DNA of 57,618 bases from Gallionella sp. (GCA_017880865.1 JADGRL010000015.1:1-57618), one strand, 5' to 3'; positions 17,491 to 26,613 are shown, counted from the first letter of the stretch. A program made the numbers and translations. The notes: a model not told the origin generated them from the sequence alone.

Positions 17491-17495
17491 GGCGC

Positions 17496-18995
17496 TCAGA
17501 GCGTCCGTTCGATCACGCCGTTGCTGCCCTTGGTCAGCCGATCAAGCAGTGTACCGTCGGCATCGAGCAACTCGACCTGCAACGGCATCTTGCCCAAGGC
17601 GTGAGTGGCGCAGGACAGGCAGGGGTCGTAGGCACGCACGGCGACTTCCAGATGGTTCAGCAGGCCTTCGGTGATCTCGTGGCCGTCGAGATATGCATTG
17701 GCGACCGAACGCACCGATTCGTTCATCGCCTGATTGTTGCTGGTGGTCGAGACAATCAGGTTGGCTTTTGCTATCAGGCCTTCTTCGTTGATCTGGTAGT
17801 GGTGGAACAGCGTGCCGCGCGGGGCTTCGATCACACCGATACCCGAGCTGCGCTTGTCGCCGTGAGCCGCTACCAGATCGGTGCCGATAATATCCGGGTC
17901 GTGCAGCAAGCCGTGTATGGACTCGGCACAATGCAACGCCTCGATCATGCGCGCCCAGTGATAGGCCAGCGTGTCATGCACGAAACCGCCCTGACCGAAT
18001 TCCTTGAAACGTTTGCGCGCCGCTTCTGCCAGCGGCGTTGAAATTGAATCGCAGTTGTTCACCCGCGACAGCGGGCCGACGCGATACCAGCCTTGCTCCT
18101 TGCCCAGTTCAACCAGGTACGGAAACTTCATATAGCTCCATGGTCGCACTTCTTCGCGGATGACAGACTGATATCCGCGATAATCGAACTGGTCGAAAAT
18201 ATCCGCGCCGTCAGCTTTGCGCGCGCGCAAGCCGCCGTGATATAGCTCAAGCGCACCCTTGCTGCCGACCAGACTCAGGAAGTTGCTGCGTATCGTGCCG
18301 AAGCGGTAATGCTCCGGATTTTTGGTGTGGATCTGTTCGTTCAGCGCCAGCGCGTCCGAACTCCAGGACAGGATGTCGTTGATGCCAGCCAGCAAGGCAT
18401 CGCGCTCGGCAATGCCCAGCGCCTTGTTCATCCCGCCCGGCACAGTAGCCGTGCCATGAATGCGCTTGCCGGAAATCGCTTCGATAATTTGTTGCCCATA
18501 TTTGCGCAGCTTCACGCCTTTGAGCGCGAGTTCGGGGTATTTATCCAGCACACCGACGATGTTGCGTTGCGCCGGATCGCTGCCGAAACCGAATAGCAAG
18601 TCGGGCGAGGACAGATGAAAAAAATGCAGCGCGTGCGATTGCAGCGTCTGACCGAAATGTAGCAGGCGGCGCAGCTTCTCGGCGGTTGGCGTGAGTTGCT
18701 CCACGCCGACGATTTGATCAACCGCCTTGGCCGCCGCCAGTTGGTGGCTGACCGGACAAATCCCGCACAGGCGCTGCACGAAAAAGGGCACCTCCCAGTA
18801 AGGGCGGCCTTGAATGAATTTCTCGAAACCGCGAAACTCGACGATGTGCAGGCGAGCTTCATGGATATGATTTTCAGTATCGAGCATCAGCGTGATCTTG
18901 CCGTGCCCTTCGACGCGCGAGACGGGGTCGATGGCGACGCGCCGGAGGTTGGGCGGCTGACCTTTGTTGGTTGGGGATGTAGCGTTCTGTTCCAT
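17496..18995 (-). CDS. hoxH: NAD-reducing [NiFe]-hydrogenase large subunit HoxH
   Basis: 499 residues, holding the NiFe active site. Ligand motif one RLCGICPVSHQ gives Cys77 and Cys80. Motif two DPCLSCATH (about 457-465) gives Cys459 and Cys462. The 34 residues after the His should be removed by HoxW. Sequence features (RVEGHGKITL, short L1/L2 motifs, HoxFUY partners) fit group 3d, the soluble bidirectional NAD-linked class. It sits in the order hoxF-U-Y-H-W. All ligands are present. Confidence 0.97.
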   Translation of the reverse strand: MEQNATSPTNKGQPPNLRRVAIDPVSRVEGHGKITLMLDTENHIHEARLHIVEFRGFEKFIQGRPYWEVPFFVQRLCGICPVSHQLAAAKAVDQIVGVEQLTPTAEKLRRLLHFGQTLQSHALHFFHLSSPDLLFGFGSDPAQRNIVGVLDKYPELALKGVKLRKYGQQIIEAISGKRIHGTATVPGGMNKALGIAERDALLAGINDILSWSSDALALNEQIHTKNPEHYRFGTIRSNFLSLVGSKGALELYHGGLRARKADGADIFDQFDYRGYQSVIREEVRPWSYMKFPYLVELGKEQGWYRVGPLSRVNNCDSISTPLAEAARKRFKEFGQGGFVHDTLAYHWARMIEALHCAESIHGLLHDPDIIGTDLVAAHGDKRSSGIGVIEAPRGTLFHHYQINEEGLIAKANLIVSTTSNNQAMNESVRSVANAYLDGHEITEGLLNHLEVAVRAYDPCLSCATHALGKMPLQVELLDADGTLLDRLTKGSNGVIERTL

Positions 18996-19007
18996 GGCGG
19001 AATACCC

Positions 19008-19544
19008 TTAATCGTAATGCAGTAAATTTTTGGGGAGCGCGGGCTCGCGGCCTTCCAGTAAATCGCCGAGCACACTCAGAAACTCATCGGCGGACGGAGG
19101 GCAACCCGGCAGGTAATAATCGATGTGTACCACCTCATGTAGCGGATGCACTTTGTCGAGCAGCAGCGGTAACTCGATATCGTTCGGAATCTGCGGGTTG
19201 TCCACGCCAACCCCGTTCAGAAAAGCTTCTTCCAGGCATTCGCGCAAGTTGAAATGGTTGCGCATCGCGGGTACCCCACCGTTGATGGCGCAGGCGCCGA
19301 CCGCGATCAGTATCTTGCAGTTGGCGCGGAATTCGCGCAGCACGTGCACATTGTCGGCGTTGCACAATCCGCCCTCGACCAGACCGATATCGCACGGATC
19401 GCAATGTTTGATGTCGGTCAGCGGCGAGCGATTGAGCTCGACATGCTCCAGCAAGGCCACCAGCCGTTCATCCATATCGAGGAAGGACATGTGGCAGCCG
19501 AAACAGCCAGCCAGCGAGGTGGTGGCGATTCTGATTTTACTCAT
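19008..19544 (-). CDS. hoxY: NAD-reducing [NiFe]-hydrogenase small subunit HoxY
   Basis: 178 residues from the ATG at 19544, chosen because MSKIRIATTSLAGCFGCHMS is the family N-terminus. The upstream in-frame residues are hoxU shadow. Its start overlaps hoxU by 8 bp. Four cysteines for the proximal [4Fe-4S] cluster are visible: Cys14 and Cys17, then VGACAIN and LPGCPPS. It passes electrons from HoxH to HoxU/HoxF. Confidence 0.95.
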   Translation of the reverse strand: MSKIRIATTSLAGCFGCHMSFLDMDERLVALLEHVELNRSPLTDIKHCDPCDIGLVEGGLCNADNVHVLREFRANCKILIAVGACAINGGVPAMRNHFNLRECLEEAFLNGVGVDNPQIPNDIELPLLLDKVHPLHEVVHIDYYLPGCPPSADEFLSVLGDLLEGREPALPKNLLHYD

Positions 19545-20373
19545 TGGTGTGCCTCGCTTTCGCCAGGATGACGGGTTCCAAGCCAATCTCGCCGACCTGG
19601 TGCAGGTCAAAAGTGCGCCGTCCGATCGGCACTTCGTAGCCATGCTCCTTGATCAGGATCGCACCTACCGGACAAATGTGTACGGCCATATCGCCGGTTT
19701 CAAGATCGCTATCCACCAGCTTGCCGCTGGGCGAATTCACGATCAGATGCGCATTGATGCCGCGCCCTGCGATCGCAAACACATTTTTGCCATCTACTTC
19801 GCGACTGGCGCGCACGCACAGCTCGCAAAGTATGCAACGGTCGAGATCCAGCATGACGGTCGGATGCGATGCATCCACTTCGCGGCGCGGAAAAAATTGT
19901 GGGAAATGCCCGTCCAGCATACCCAGATGATAGGCCACGGCCTGTAACGTGCAGTTACCGGTCTTCTCGCAGGCCGGGCACAGATGATTGCCTTCGATGA
20001 ACAACATTTGCGTGATGGTTTTGCGCACCTCGTTCAGGGCTGGGGTGTCGTTGCTGATCTGCTGCCCGGCGACTGCGGGTGTGGTGCAGGCCGACACGCT
20101 TCTGCGATCGATATCGACGGAAAATTTTGTTTGTGTCCTGCGATCAGAGGCGCTGGTCGACATGCTCCTGCTGCCGATATCGACCGTACACAGTTTGCAA
20201 CTGCCATGCGGCGTGAGTCCCGGCTTGTGGCACAGATGCGGGATGTATACACCGGCTGCCAGTGCCGCATCCATGATGGTCTGTCCATTCTTGAACGGGA
20301 TATCCTGCCCGTCTATATTAATAGTGTTCGGCGTGACGGTGTTTGTGGTGGTCATATTGGCTTCTGCGCTCAT
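19537..20373 (-). CDS. hoxU: Hydrogenase diaphorase iron-sulfur subunit HoxU
   Basis: 278 residues, NuoG N-terminal-like. The [2Fe-2S] ligands are Cys48, Cys59, Cys62 and Cys96. [4Fe-4S] motifs follow (HLCPACEKTGNC; CILCELC and HICPVGA). The distance Cys62-Cys96 is 33 residues where about 11 is usual. The excess is a 22-residue tandem duplication (VDIGSRSMST against VDIDRRSVSA) seen as a 66-bp direct repeat at 20092-20183. The frame stays open and both ends of the protein are normal. AGGAGG five bases upstream fixes the start at MSAEAN. Confidence 0.95.
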   Translation of the reverse strand: MSAEANMTTTNTVTPNTINIDGQDIPFKNGQTIMDAALAAGVYIPHLCHKPGLTPHGSCKLCTVDIGSRSMSTSASDRRTQTKFSVDIDRRSVSACTTPAVAGQQISNDTPALNEVRKTITQMLFIEGNHLCPACEKTGNCTLQAVAYHLGMLDGHFPQFFPRREVDASHPTVMLDLDRCILCELCVRASREVDGKNVFAIAGRGINAHLIVNSPSGKLVDSDLETGDMAVHICPVGAILIKEHGYEVPIGRRTFDLHQVGEIGLEPVILAKARHTNE

Positions 20374-20387
20374 ATCATCCTCCTCTC

Positions 20388-22244
20388 TTATTCCAGATGG
20401 GCCGCCGCATCATCGCGATGTGTGACCTGACGCGCCTCTTCGAGTGCCCCGTCCAGATTGAAGTAGGGCTCAAAATTGCCGTGTGCCAAGCGCTGCTCAA
20501 AAATTTGCGGGAAGCGCTGCAAACTGTCCAGAATAGGATTCGCCGCAGTCTGGCCCAAGCCGCAATGGGAGCGACGTTTGATTAACTCGCCGATGCGCTT
20601 CATTTCATCCAGATCATATTGAGTGCCATGGCCACCGGCGATCTTGTCCAGACTATTTTTGAGCAGCGTCGTGCCGACCCGGCAAGGTGTGCAGAATCCG
20701 CAACTTTCATGGGCGAAAAAATGCGCAAAATTGACGATGATAGTCAGCAGGTCGCGCCCTTGACCAAACACCATGAACGATCCACCGGTGGGTAAATCTT
20801 CAAAGCCCAGTTTGCGATTGAATTTTGCAGGATTAATCAGTGCGCCGGAAGGCCCGCCGATTTGTACCGCCTGAACACTCTTCGCCCCACAGTCATTGAG
20901 CACCTGCTGAATGCTGACACCGAACGGATATTCATAAATTCCGGGTGCAGCACAGTCACCGCTGACACTCAGTATTTTGCTGCCAGTCGATTTTTCAGTG
21001 CCCACTGATTTGAACCATGCGCTGCCGCACAGTGCAATATGGGCGGCGGCAACAAAGGTTTCCACATTGTTAACCACGGTAGGTTGATCGAGATAGCCGT
21101 GCGTGACTGGAAATGGCGGGCGATTGCGCGGCACCCCGCGACGACCTTCCAGAGATTCGATCAGCGCCGATTCCTCGCCGCAAATGTAAGCACCCGCCCC
21201 GACGACGATCTCGATGTCGAAGTTGAATGCCTGCTGACCGAGAATGCTGTTGCCCAGCAGGCCCTGTTCGCGGCGGCGCGCCAGCACGGTTTGCAAATGC
21301 GGCAACAGGTAACGGTACTCGCCGCGCAAATAAAGAAAGCCCTGTTTTGCTCCGATGACAGCAGCGCATACGGTCATGCCCTCGAACACCGCATCGGCAT
21401 GGCTGTGCAACAGCACGCGATCCTTGAACGTGCCCGGCTCGCCCTCATCGGCATTGCAAACCACGTAATGCGCATCACCCTGTGCCTCGCGGCAAAATTT
21501 CCATTTCATGCCGGTGGAAAATCCCGCGCCCCCCCGTCCGCGCAACGCAGACTGGGTTATTTCGGCCAGCGTACCCTCGATGCCGCGCGCCAACATCGCA
21601 TGCAAGCCACCTCCCGCGACAAAATCATTGTTGAGCAACAAACCGCTGGTGGAGCTACTAGCCATTCGACTAGGCTTCCCAGAGGCGGCAGTCAAGTCGC
21701 CGGTTATGACGCGGATATTGTCGTCAACGCGTAACCAATCGGCGGGCCAATCTGCAAGTGGCGTTTCTGTTTCAACCAGATCAGCAATGCGCGCGATCTT
21801 GTCGGCATCAAGGCGGGTAATCGGCATGCCGTTAACCAGCAAAGATGCGCCGTGGTCGCACATGCCGATGCAGGAGGTCTCATCTATGCTGACCAATCCA
21901 TCGCCACGCGTTTTGCCGGCAACCGCACGCAGGCGATGACAGAGCATGCGCAGCAGGTTTTCACCACCGGACTTGTATCCGCAACTGGTGCAATTGCTAA
22001 GCAGGATGTTGTATCGTCCGCGCGGTGTATTGTAAAAAAAGGAATAGAACTCGACTACTGATTCCACTTGGCTGATCGGCAAGCCAAGATGCGAGGCAAC
22101 TTCATTGACAGCTTCGTGCGAGATATGCAGGAAGCGTTGTTGTATCGCATGCAATATGTGCAGCAGGTGACTGGAATGCAAGCCGGCATCAGCAATAAAT
22201 GTATTTAACTGCTCAATTGTAATGGTACGGCTTGGTTGGCTCAT
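20388..22244 (-). CDS. hoxF: Hydrogenase diaphorase NAD/FMN subunit HoxF (NuoE-NuoF fusion)
   Basis: 618 residues. The N-terminal ~160 are a NuoE-like thioredoxin fold with [2Fe-2S] ligands at NCTSCGY and SCIGMCDHG. Then comes the NuoF-like part: FMN/NADH site ALRGRGGAGFSTGMKW, CNADEGEPGTFKDR, and a [4Fe-4S] site ESCGFCTPCRVGT with the last Cys in HCGLGQTA. This subunit exchanges electrons with NAD+/NADH. It is the first gene of the leftward hox-por array, with AAAGGAAG before the ATG. There is no separate hoxE, which fits group 3d. Confidence 0.96.
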   Translation of the reverse strand: MSQPSRTITIEQLNTFIADAGLHSSHLLHILHAIQQRFLHISHEAVNEVASHLGLPISQVESVVEFYSFFYNTPRGRYNILLSNCTSCGYKSGGENLLRMLCHRLRAVAGKTRGDGLVSIDETSCIGMCDHGASLLVNGMPITRLDADKIARIADLVETETPLADWPADWLRVDDNIRVITGDLTAASGKPSRMASSSTSGLLLNNDFVAGGGLHAMLARGIEGTLAEITQSALRGRGGAGFSTGMKWKFCREAQGDAHYVVCNADEGEPGTFKDRVLLHSHADAVFEGMTVCAAVIGAKQGFLYLRGEYRYLLPHLQTVLARRREQGLLGNSILGQQAFNFDIEIVVGAGAYICGEESALIESLEGRRGVPRNRPPFPVTHGYLDQPTVVNNVETFVAAAHIALCGSAWFKSVGTEKSTGSKILSVSGDCAAPGIYEYPFGVSIQQVLNDCGAKSVQAVQIGGPSGALINPAKFNRKLGFEDLPTGGSFMVFGQGRDLLTIIVNFAHFFAHESCGFCTPCRVGTTLLKNSLDKIAGGHGTQYDLDEMKRIGELIKRRSHCGLGQTAANPILDSLQRFPQIFEQRLAHGNFEPYFNLDGALEEARQVTHRDDAAAHLE

Positions 22245-22795
22245 GACGAATCTTCCTTTGGACGTTTACTCATTACAATTCAAAAGCAGATGGCAGGGTG
22301 CCGACAGGATGAGAACTAGCTCAATTTACCTGAATAGATCCCGTATTCCATAAGTGTTAAGGTTGTCAGCCGCAAGCTAAGGCAGATTTAGTTAATACAA
22401 TTTTTAATTCTACTCTCGAATGTTAAATGCCAACATGGCTAAAAATAAAATGTTCGGAAAGGACGGCCTCATCAAGCCAGTGCGGAGCTCTTAAATTGAG
22501 TAACGTTTCGTGTCAAGAAAATGAAACTGGCGTTGTCAGACCAGCGATTTCTGGCGAGCTTAATCTCAAAGTGGTTGTTTTAAATGAGCAGAAGCCGGAC
22601 ATTACAACGCAGGGTTAACAAAAACTGGCAATTCCCTTGACAAGAAGGGGGAATGCTCATTAACATTCATGTCGAGTCCAGCTTAATAATTATAAAATGC
22701 TGGCGGTCGGAGTTTTGCAAGGGGGTTGATTCGTTAAGCGTGCCTGAATCTGCTTTCAGAGAGTCTTGGTGTTTAATAACTTAGGGAGGTGCTAC
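22245..22795. other. Divergent intergenic region between hoxF and the oxidase island
   Basis: 551 bp without a convincing gene. It must hold the promoters for hoxF (leftward) and for the respiratory island (rightward) but no canonical -35/-10 pair stands out. The stretch around 22705-22718 has the GG-N10-GC spacing of a sigma-54 promoter (GG at 22705, GC at 22717) with TTTTGC at -12, about 78 bp before the first start codon. Match to the rest of the consensus is only fair. Confidence 0.4.
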
Positions 22796-23080
22796 ATGAG
22801 TACAAAGAAGTCGATCGTATCTCGATCCTTTTGGTCCATTCTTATCGGTGGGATGCTAACGGGCATGGGGAATGGTAGTGTGTTCGGTGCAGCAGTAATG
22901 TGTATGTTGGGACGTGGCGGATTTGCAAATTGGGGCGGGGTCGGTCTTACCGCTTATGATCCTGCTACTTTCCAGGGATTTATTGACTGGGCCATGATAA
23001 TCTTCGGTTTGGCATATGTCGTGATTCTTGTCGTCGGTTTAGGTCGCCACGATAAGCTGGAGCGTCAAGCAGTTGCTTGA
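22796..23080 (+). CDS. Small two-helix membrane protein at the head of the oxidase island
   Basis: 94 residues, starting at the ATG at 22796, which has a strong AGGGAGG ribosome binding site. Two likely membrane helices (about 10-30 and 62-82) are separated by a Gly-rich loop (RGGFANWGGVGLTAYDP). I do not recognise a family. It is the first gene of the rightward oxidase unit, followed by a 30-residue peptide and ccoN, so it is probably an accessory subunit. There are no cysteines for covalent haem. Confidence 0.7.
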   Translation: MSTKKSIVSRSFWSILIGGMLTGMGNGSVFGAAVMCMLGRGGFANWGGVGLTAYDPATFQGFIDWAMIIFGLAYVVILVVGLGRHDKLERQAVA

Positions 23081-23159
23081 TGAAGTCTTCAAATGCATTC
23101 ACAGTGCATTGCAATAAACTTCAAATCTCGGGTTTTGTGTTTTTTAAATAGGGGGCGTT

Positions 23160-23252
23160 ATGGCTACAATTGCTGGTTCGTTGGGAGTGCTCTTGGCATT
23201 TTCGAGTATGTTGCTGTCGTGGTACATTTTAAATCCAAGCAATAAAAATTAA
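23160..23252 (+). CDS. 30-residue single-helix peptide, oxidase island
   Basis: Begins MATIAGSLGVLLAFSSM and ends NPSNKN. One hydrophobic helix with a short basic/polar tail. A purine-rich GGGGG lies a few bases upstream, and it ends 51 bp before ccoN. In classical cbb3 operons small helices (CcoQ, CcoM) occur at comparable places. This one has no detectable similarity to them that I can see by eye, so equivalence is inference. Confidence 0.6.
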   Translation: MATIAGSLGVLLAFSSMLLSWYILNPSNKN

Positions 23253-23302
23253 ACTCAAAACTAAAAGTTAGTCTTGTTCATTTAAGTTGAGGGAGGGGTA
23301 GT

Positions 23303-24709
23303 ATGCTTAAGTATTTATTTGCTAAGAACGAAGATATCCCAGCGGGTTCTGCGGCGGTTTTCTGGGGTTTTTCTGCAATTGTATGGTTCGTTATTGGTAC
23401 TGGATTGGGTTCCTTTAATGCGGCCAAGTTGGCGTTTCCAGATTTTGTAACTGGTAACGAGTTTTTTGCTTTTGGCCATATGCGCCAAGTGCACGTTCAT
23501 GCCGTTATTTTTGGCTGGATATCGATGGCTTTTGGTATGGCTATGATGTACATCACGCCTGCACTTGGTAACACGAAGTTGTGGTCCGAGAAGCTGGGAT
23601 TGTGGAATGCATTGATGTGGAATATTGGTCTGAGCTTAGGTCTGGTGCTCTTGTGGGCTGGTGTTTCATCGGGGCGTGAATATTCTGACTTCCCGTGGCC
23701 AATCGATCTGTACATTGTCGTGTTTATGGCAGTTCCATTATGTATCAATGTCTGGATGACCGTTATTAATCGGCGCACTCAGGGTATTTATACGACTAAC
23801 TGGTTCTTTGCTTCAGCGGTTTTCATGGTTTCGATCGTGTTCCTGACCGGCAATTTGCCTGAGTTTTTCCATCTGACTGGATTGACCGAGGCCTATCTCA
23901 CATGGTGGTTTGCACATAACGTGCTGGGTTTGTGGATTACTCCGGTTGCTGCTGCGATCGCGTACTACACCATTCCTAAAGTGACGGGTAACCCTCTGTA
24001 CTCGCATCGTATCGGACACTTGCATTTCTGGTCCGTGGTGGTGTTTTACTCGACTCCTGCAGCGCATCACCTGATGTCCGCACCTCTGCCTGAGTGGTTG
24101 AAGTCGTTCGCGTCGGTGGAAGGTGTTCTGATTCTGGTTCCTGCGATTGCCTTTGTGTCCAACATTCTGTTGACCATGTCGGGTAAGTGGTACATGTTCG
24201 TAGAAAATCTGGAAGTTCGCTTCACCATTACCGGTGTTTTGATGGCGATCCCTTTGAATATGCAGGGTGGTTTTCAGCAAACCCGTGCGATTAACTGGTA
24301 CATCCACGGAACTGGCTGGATTGTGGCGCATGCTCACTTGGCCTTGTTGGGATTCTCGACATTCCTTGAAGCTGCCGCAGTGTACCTAGGTCTGCAAATG
24401 ATACTCAAGCGCAAGCTGTATTCATTGACTCTCGGCAATATGCACTTCTGGATGCTGCTGATCGGCTTCACTACCTATTGGGTTTCTATGACGATTGCGG
24501 GCCTGATTCAAGGTGCCGGCAAGATCTATGAAGTACCTTATATTGACGTCGTGATCGCTGAACACCCATATATGATTGCGCGCTGGCTCGGCGGAACCAT
24601 GGTGTTTGTTGGTAACGTGCTCTGGCTGTACAACATGTGGATGACTGCTCGCCAAGGAACTGTGGTTCCTGAGGGTCGTATGCCGCATGAGCTGGCTTAC
24701 GAACGTTAA
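23303..24709 (+). CDS. ccoN: cbb3-type haem-copper oxidase subunit I (CcoN-like)
   Basis: 468 residues, about 12 membrane helices. The low-spin haem His is in QVHVHAVIFGW. The CuB/active-site His are in WWFAHNVLG, with the HH pair in STPAAHHLM. The high-spin haem and low-spin haem His pair is in WIVAHAHLALLG. A Tyr six residues before the HH pair (FYSTPAAHH) matches the position of the cross-linked tyrosine of cbb3 enzymes. The glutamate of the usual EGP motif aligns with Gln (MQGG), by eye. These features mark a functional but divergent C-family oxidase or NO-reducing relative. A GGAGGGG precedes the ATG. Confidence 0.85.
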   Translation: MLKYLFAKNEDIPAGSAAVFWGFSAIVWFVIGTGLGSFNAAKLAFPDFVTGNEFFAFGHMRQVHVHAVIFGWISMAFGMAMMYITPALGNTKLWSEKLGLWNALMWNIGLSLGLVLLWAGVSSGREYSDFPWPIDLYIVVFMAVPLCINVWMTVINRRTQGIYTTNWFFASAVFMVSIVFLTGNLPEFFHLTGLTEAYLTWWFAHNVLGLWITPVAAAIAYYTIPKVTGNPLYSHRIGHLHFWSVVVFYSTPAAHHLMSAPLPEWLKSFASVEGVLILVPAIAFVSNILLTMSGKWYMFVENLEVRFTITGVLMAIPLNMQGGFQQTRAINWYIHGTGWIVAHAHLALLGFSTFLEAAAVYLGLQMILKRKLYSLTLGNMHFWMLLIGFTTYWVSMTIAGLIQGAGKIYEVPYIDVVIAEHPYMIARWLGGTMVFVGNVLWLYNMWMTARQGTVVPEGRMPHELAYER

Positions 24710-24736
24710 TTTTGCCGAGTCAATTGGGAGATAAAC

Positions 24737-25684
24737 ATGGCATTTAGAGAGTATAAATTAGGCGCAAGAATGTTTGGTCTTGCGCTGGGTGGTTCAATGT
24801 GTATCACCTTGTTGCTGCCAGCTTTTGATTTCGCGGCAGTTGCATCGACTGATATGGGGCTTGATAAGCAGTTTACTGCAGGCCACGAAACCGGGTTCAG
24901 TCTGGATGATCCGTTTTTGTTGGGCTGGAATAAACCGCTCAAGGTCACACTAAAGGCAGATCCAGTCACCGGACAGCCGATGGAAGCGAAGGAAGTGTAT
25001 GTGTATCAGAAGGGAACCACTTTCCCTGCTGGTGTACTGCATCCTCGTATCCTGGGTAAGGGGATTGAAGAGTTGAGTGTGCAAAAAGGGAAAATCAGCG
25101 AGGCAAAGAAAGACGCCGGAGCTGTTTTCGGTTTGGCCAAGGATGGTGGGGTTAGTTATGTTGAAAACCTAACCGCAACCAAAGGTTGGACTACGGCAGT
25201 TGTGATGGCTGCTGCCAATGCGGGCAAAGACGAAGACATCTCTCATGCGGGCGCGGGTAAAACCATGTTCGTGCGTGAAGGTTGCTGGTGGTGTCATACC
25301 CTGTTGCCTGAGCAAACGCAGGATTGGCAAGTATTTGGCGCTCCTCCAATGATCGGGGACTTCAATGGTGAGTCACCAACTGCATTTGGCTCTGATCGTA
25401 AGGCTCCTGATCTGCTGCATGTCGGATCACGGAACTCTTCAAGAGAGTGGATGATGTTGCATTTCTTTAATCCACGTTTGGTGCAGCCTCATTCCATCAT
25501 GCCGCGTTTCGACTACTTGTGGGGCGAAAAGGATGCCAATGGTCAGAAGATCGATTTTGACAAGTGGCGCACCGAGTATGATCAATATCGAAACGGTAGC
25601 CGGGTAACACCGCCGGATGTTCCTGCGTATAGCAAGAATTCCGAGATTCGATATCTGGTTGACTACATGATGAGCTTAAAATAA
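24737..25684 (+). CDS. ccoO: CcoO-like mono-haem cytochrome c subunit, enlarged
   Basis: 315 residues, against about 200-240 for usual CcoO. One N-terminal membrane helix (about 12-32). The haem c motif CWWCH lies late, at about residue 190, followed by a region that matches CcoO (GSRNSSREWMMLHFFNPR, then SIMPRFDYLW). The ~100 residues before the haem (40-160) are an extra domain with no recognised fold. Methionine of SIMPRF is the likely sixth ligand. It follows ccoN by 27 bp. Confidence 0.82.
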   Translation: MAFREYKLGARMFGLALGGSMCITLLLPAFDFAAVASTDMGLDKQFTAGHETGFSLDDPFLLGWNKPLKVTLKADPVTGQPMEAKEVYVYQKGTTFPAGVLHPRILGKGIEELSVQKGKISEAKKDAGAVFGLAKDGGVSYVENLTATKGWTTAVVMAAANAGKDEDISHAGAGKTMFVREGCWWCHTLLPEQTQDWQVFGAPPMIGDFNGESPTAFGSDRKAPDLLHVGSRNSSREWMMLHFFNPRLVQPHSIMPRFDYLWGEKDANGQKIDFDKWRTEYDQYRNGSRVTPPDVPAYSKNSEIRYLVDYMMSLK

Positions 25685-25697
25685 GGGGGGTCTAGAA

Positions 25698-26348
25698 ATG
25701 GCTTTGAATTTTGATAAACCGTTGTATTCTCTCAGCACTCCTGTAGAGAATAAGGCTGACCAGGCAACATGGGAGGGTGAAAGCCTCGGTGGTATTACCG
25801 AGGATAACAATCGCCTGCCAATCCCTGTGGTTTGGTTGTTGCTGCTCACTGTATTGACCGCGTTTGCTATTACATTCCCGCTGTGGGGACAACGTCCTAA
25901 CGCTGGCCTTTACGTTGATTATGTCAAGGCAATGAATACGCCTGAAATTATGGCGATTCAAGATGATAAGGCCGCTATGGCCAAAATCATTGACATAACC
26001 AAAGGTGAGATATCCAAGCACGTTACAAGAATGGACTACGAGGGCTTGCTGGCTCGCCATCCTTTGAGTATGGATGATTTGCGTATCATCAAGCCACAGA
26101 TCGAAGCCCTGATGTCTGCGGGTAAGGATCCGGAAGAGTACAACGTTGTCGGTGATCTGGTTGTTTTGGCGAACTTTGAGGGCAACCTTAAAGCAGACGG
26201 GAAGATTGAAAATCGTGAAAGAAAGCAGCCTTGGTGGGATAAGGGATACACGATCGACATTTTCTATGTGATCATGTTCTTCATTGGGGTGACAATAGTC
26301 ATCAAATGTTTGCCCCCTTCAACCTGGCAGCCGAAGCACCATCATTAA
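25698..26348 (+). CDS. Haem-free two-helix subunit resembling a CcoP N-terminus
   Basis: 216 residues with helices at about 43-64 and 190-208. The stretch GITEDNNRLPIPVVWLLLL resembles the N-terminal anchor of CcoP (a loop ending in NxLP before the first helix). There is no CxxCH anywhere, so it carries no c-type haem. After the first helix comes FPLWGQRPN, echoed as FPFWGLRPG in the 138-aa protein at 34135. It sits where ccoP would be in a cbb3 operon. It may be a CcoP that lost its haem domain or a new structural subunit. Confidence 0.6.
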   Translation: MALNFDKPLYSLSTPVENKADQATWEGESLGGITEDNNRLPIPVVWLLLLTVLTAFAITFPLWGQRPNAGLYVDYVKAMNTPEIMAIQDDKAAMAKIIDITKGEISKHVTRMDYEGLLARHPLSMDDLRIIKPQIEALMSAGKDPEEYNVVGDLVVLANFEGNLKADGKIENRERKQPWWDKGYTIDIFYVIMFFIGVTIVIKCLPPSTWQPKHHH

Positions 26349-26414
26349 CTTGAACTGAAACGGGTCGAGGAATTCTCGACCCAGTTCTGCGGTTTATATT
26401 TTAGGAGAACTCGC

Positions 26415-26528
26415 ATGATTGAACTTGATTACCCACCAGTTGCGGTATTAGTAACCATTACGCTGGCGTTCGTTTCACCGTTCATTTACAGTTTCTTTGT
26501 CGATAATTTCGACAAGTCAAAGAAATAA
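26415..26528 (+). CDS. 37-residue single-helix peptide, oxidase island
   Basis: Starts MIELDYPPVAVLV and ends FDKSKK, with one membrane helix. AGGAG lies 8 bases before the ATG. It is the last gene of the first oxidase unit, just before a strong terminator. The beginning resembles the 36-residue peptide at 35634-35744 (MPIELLVP, also ending SKK). Confidence 0.65.
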   Translation: MIELDYPPVAVLVTITLAFVSPFIYSFFVDNFDKSKK

Positions 26529-26581
26529 TAAGATGACAGCGGCTGGGGCAGCATTGCCCAGTGTGTTCGAGAAATAGCATA

Positions 26582-26613
26582 AAATGCCGCACCTGTGCAA
26601 GGTGTGGCATTTT
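26582..26613 (+). terminator. Rho-independent terminator after the ccoNO unit
   Basis: A 13-bp stem with one G-U pair (aaatgccgcacct against aggtgtggcattt), a 5-base loop, and then a run of T. It lies 53 bp after the 37-aa peptide gene and separates ccoN-ccoO from the second set of genes. Confidence 0.85.

Noticed and set aside
20086-20190. Frameshift or assembly error in hoxU
   Set aside because: The frame stays open, the added length is exactly 66 bp and the two blocks have diverged, so a real duplication is likelier than an error.
22427-22618. 63-aa frame in the hoxF-oxidase intergenic region
   Set aside because: No ribosome binding site, no hydrophobic or conserved pattern, and it lies where promoters are expected.
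22705-22718. Sigma-54 promoter before the oxidase island
   Set aside because: GG-N10-GC spacing and TTTTGC are right, but the other consensus positions match poorly. Kept only as a remark.
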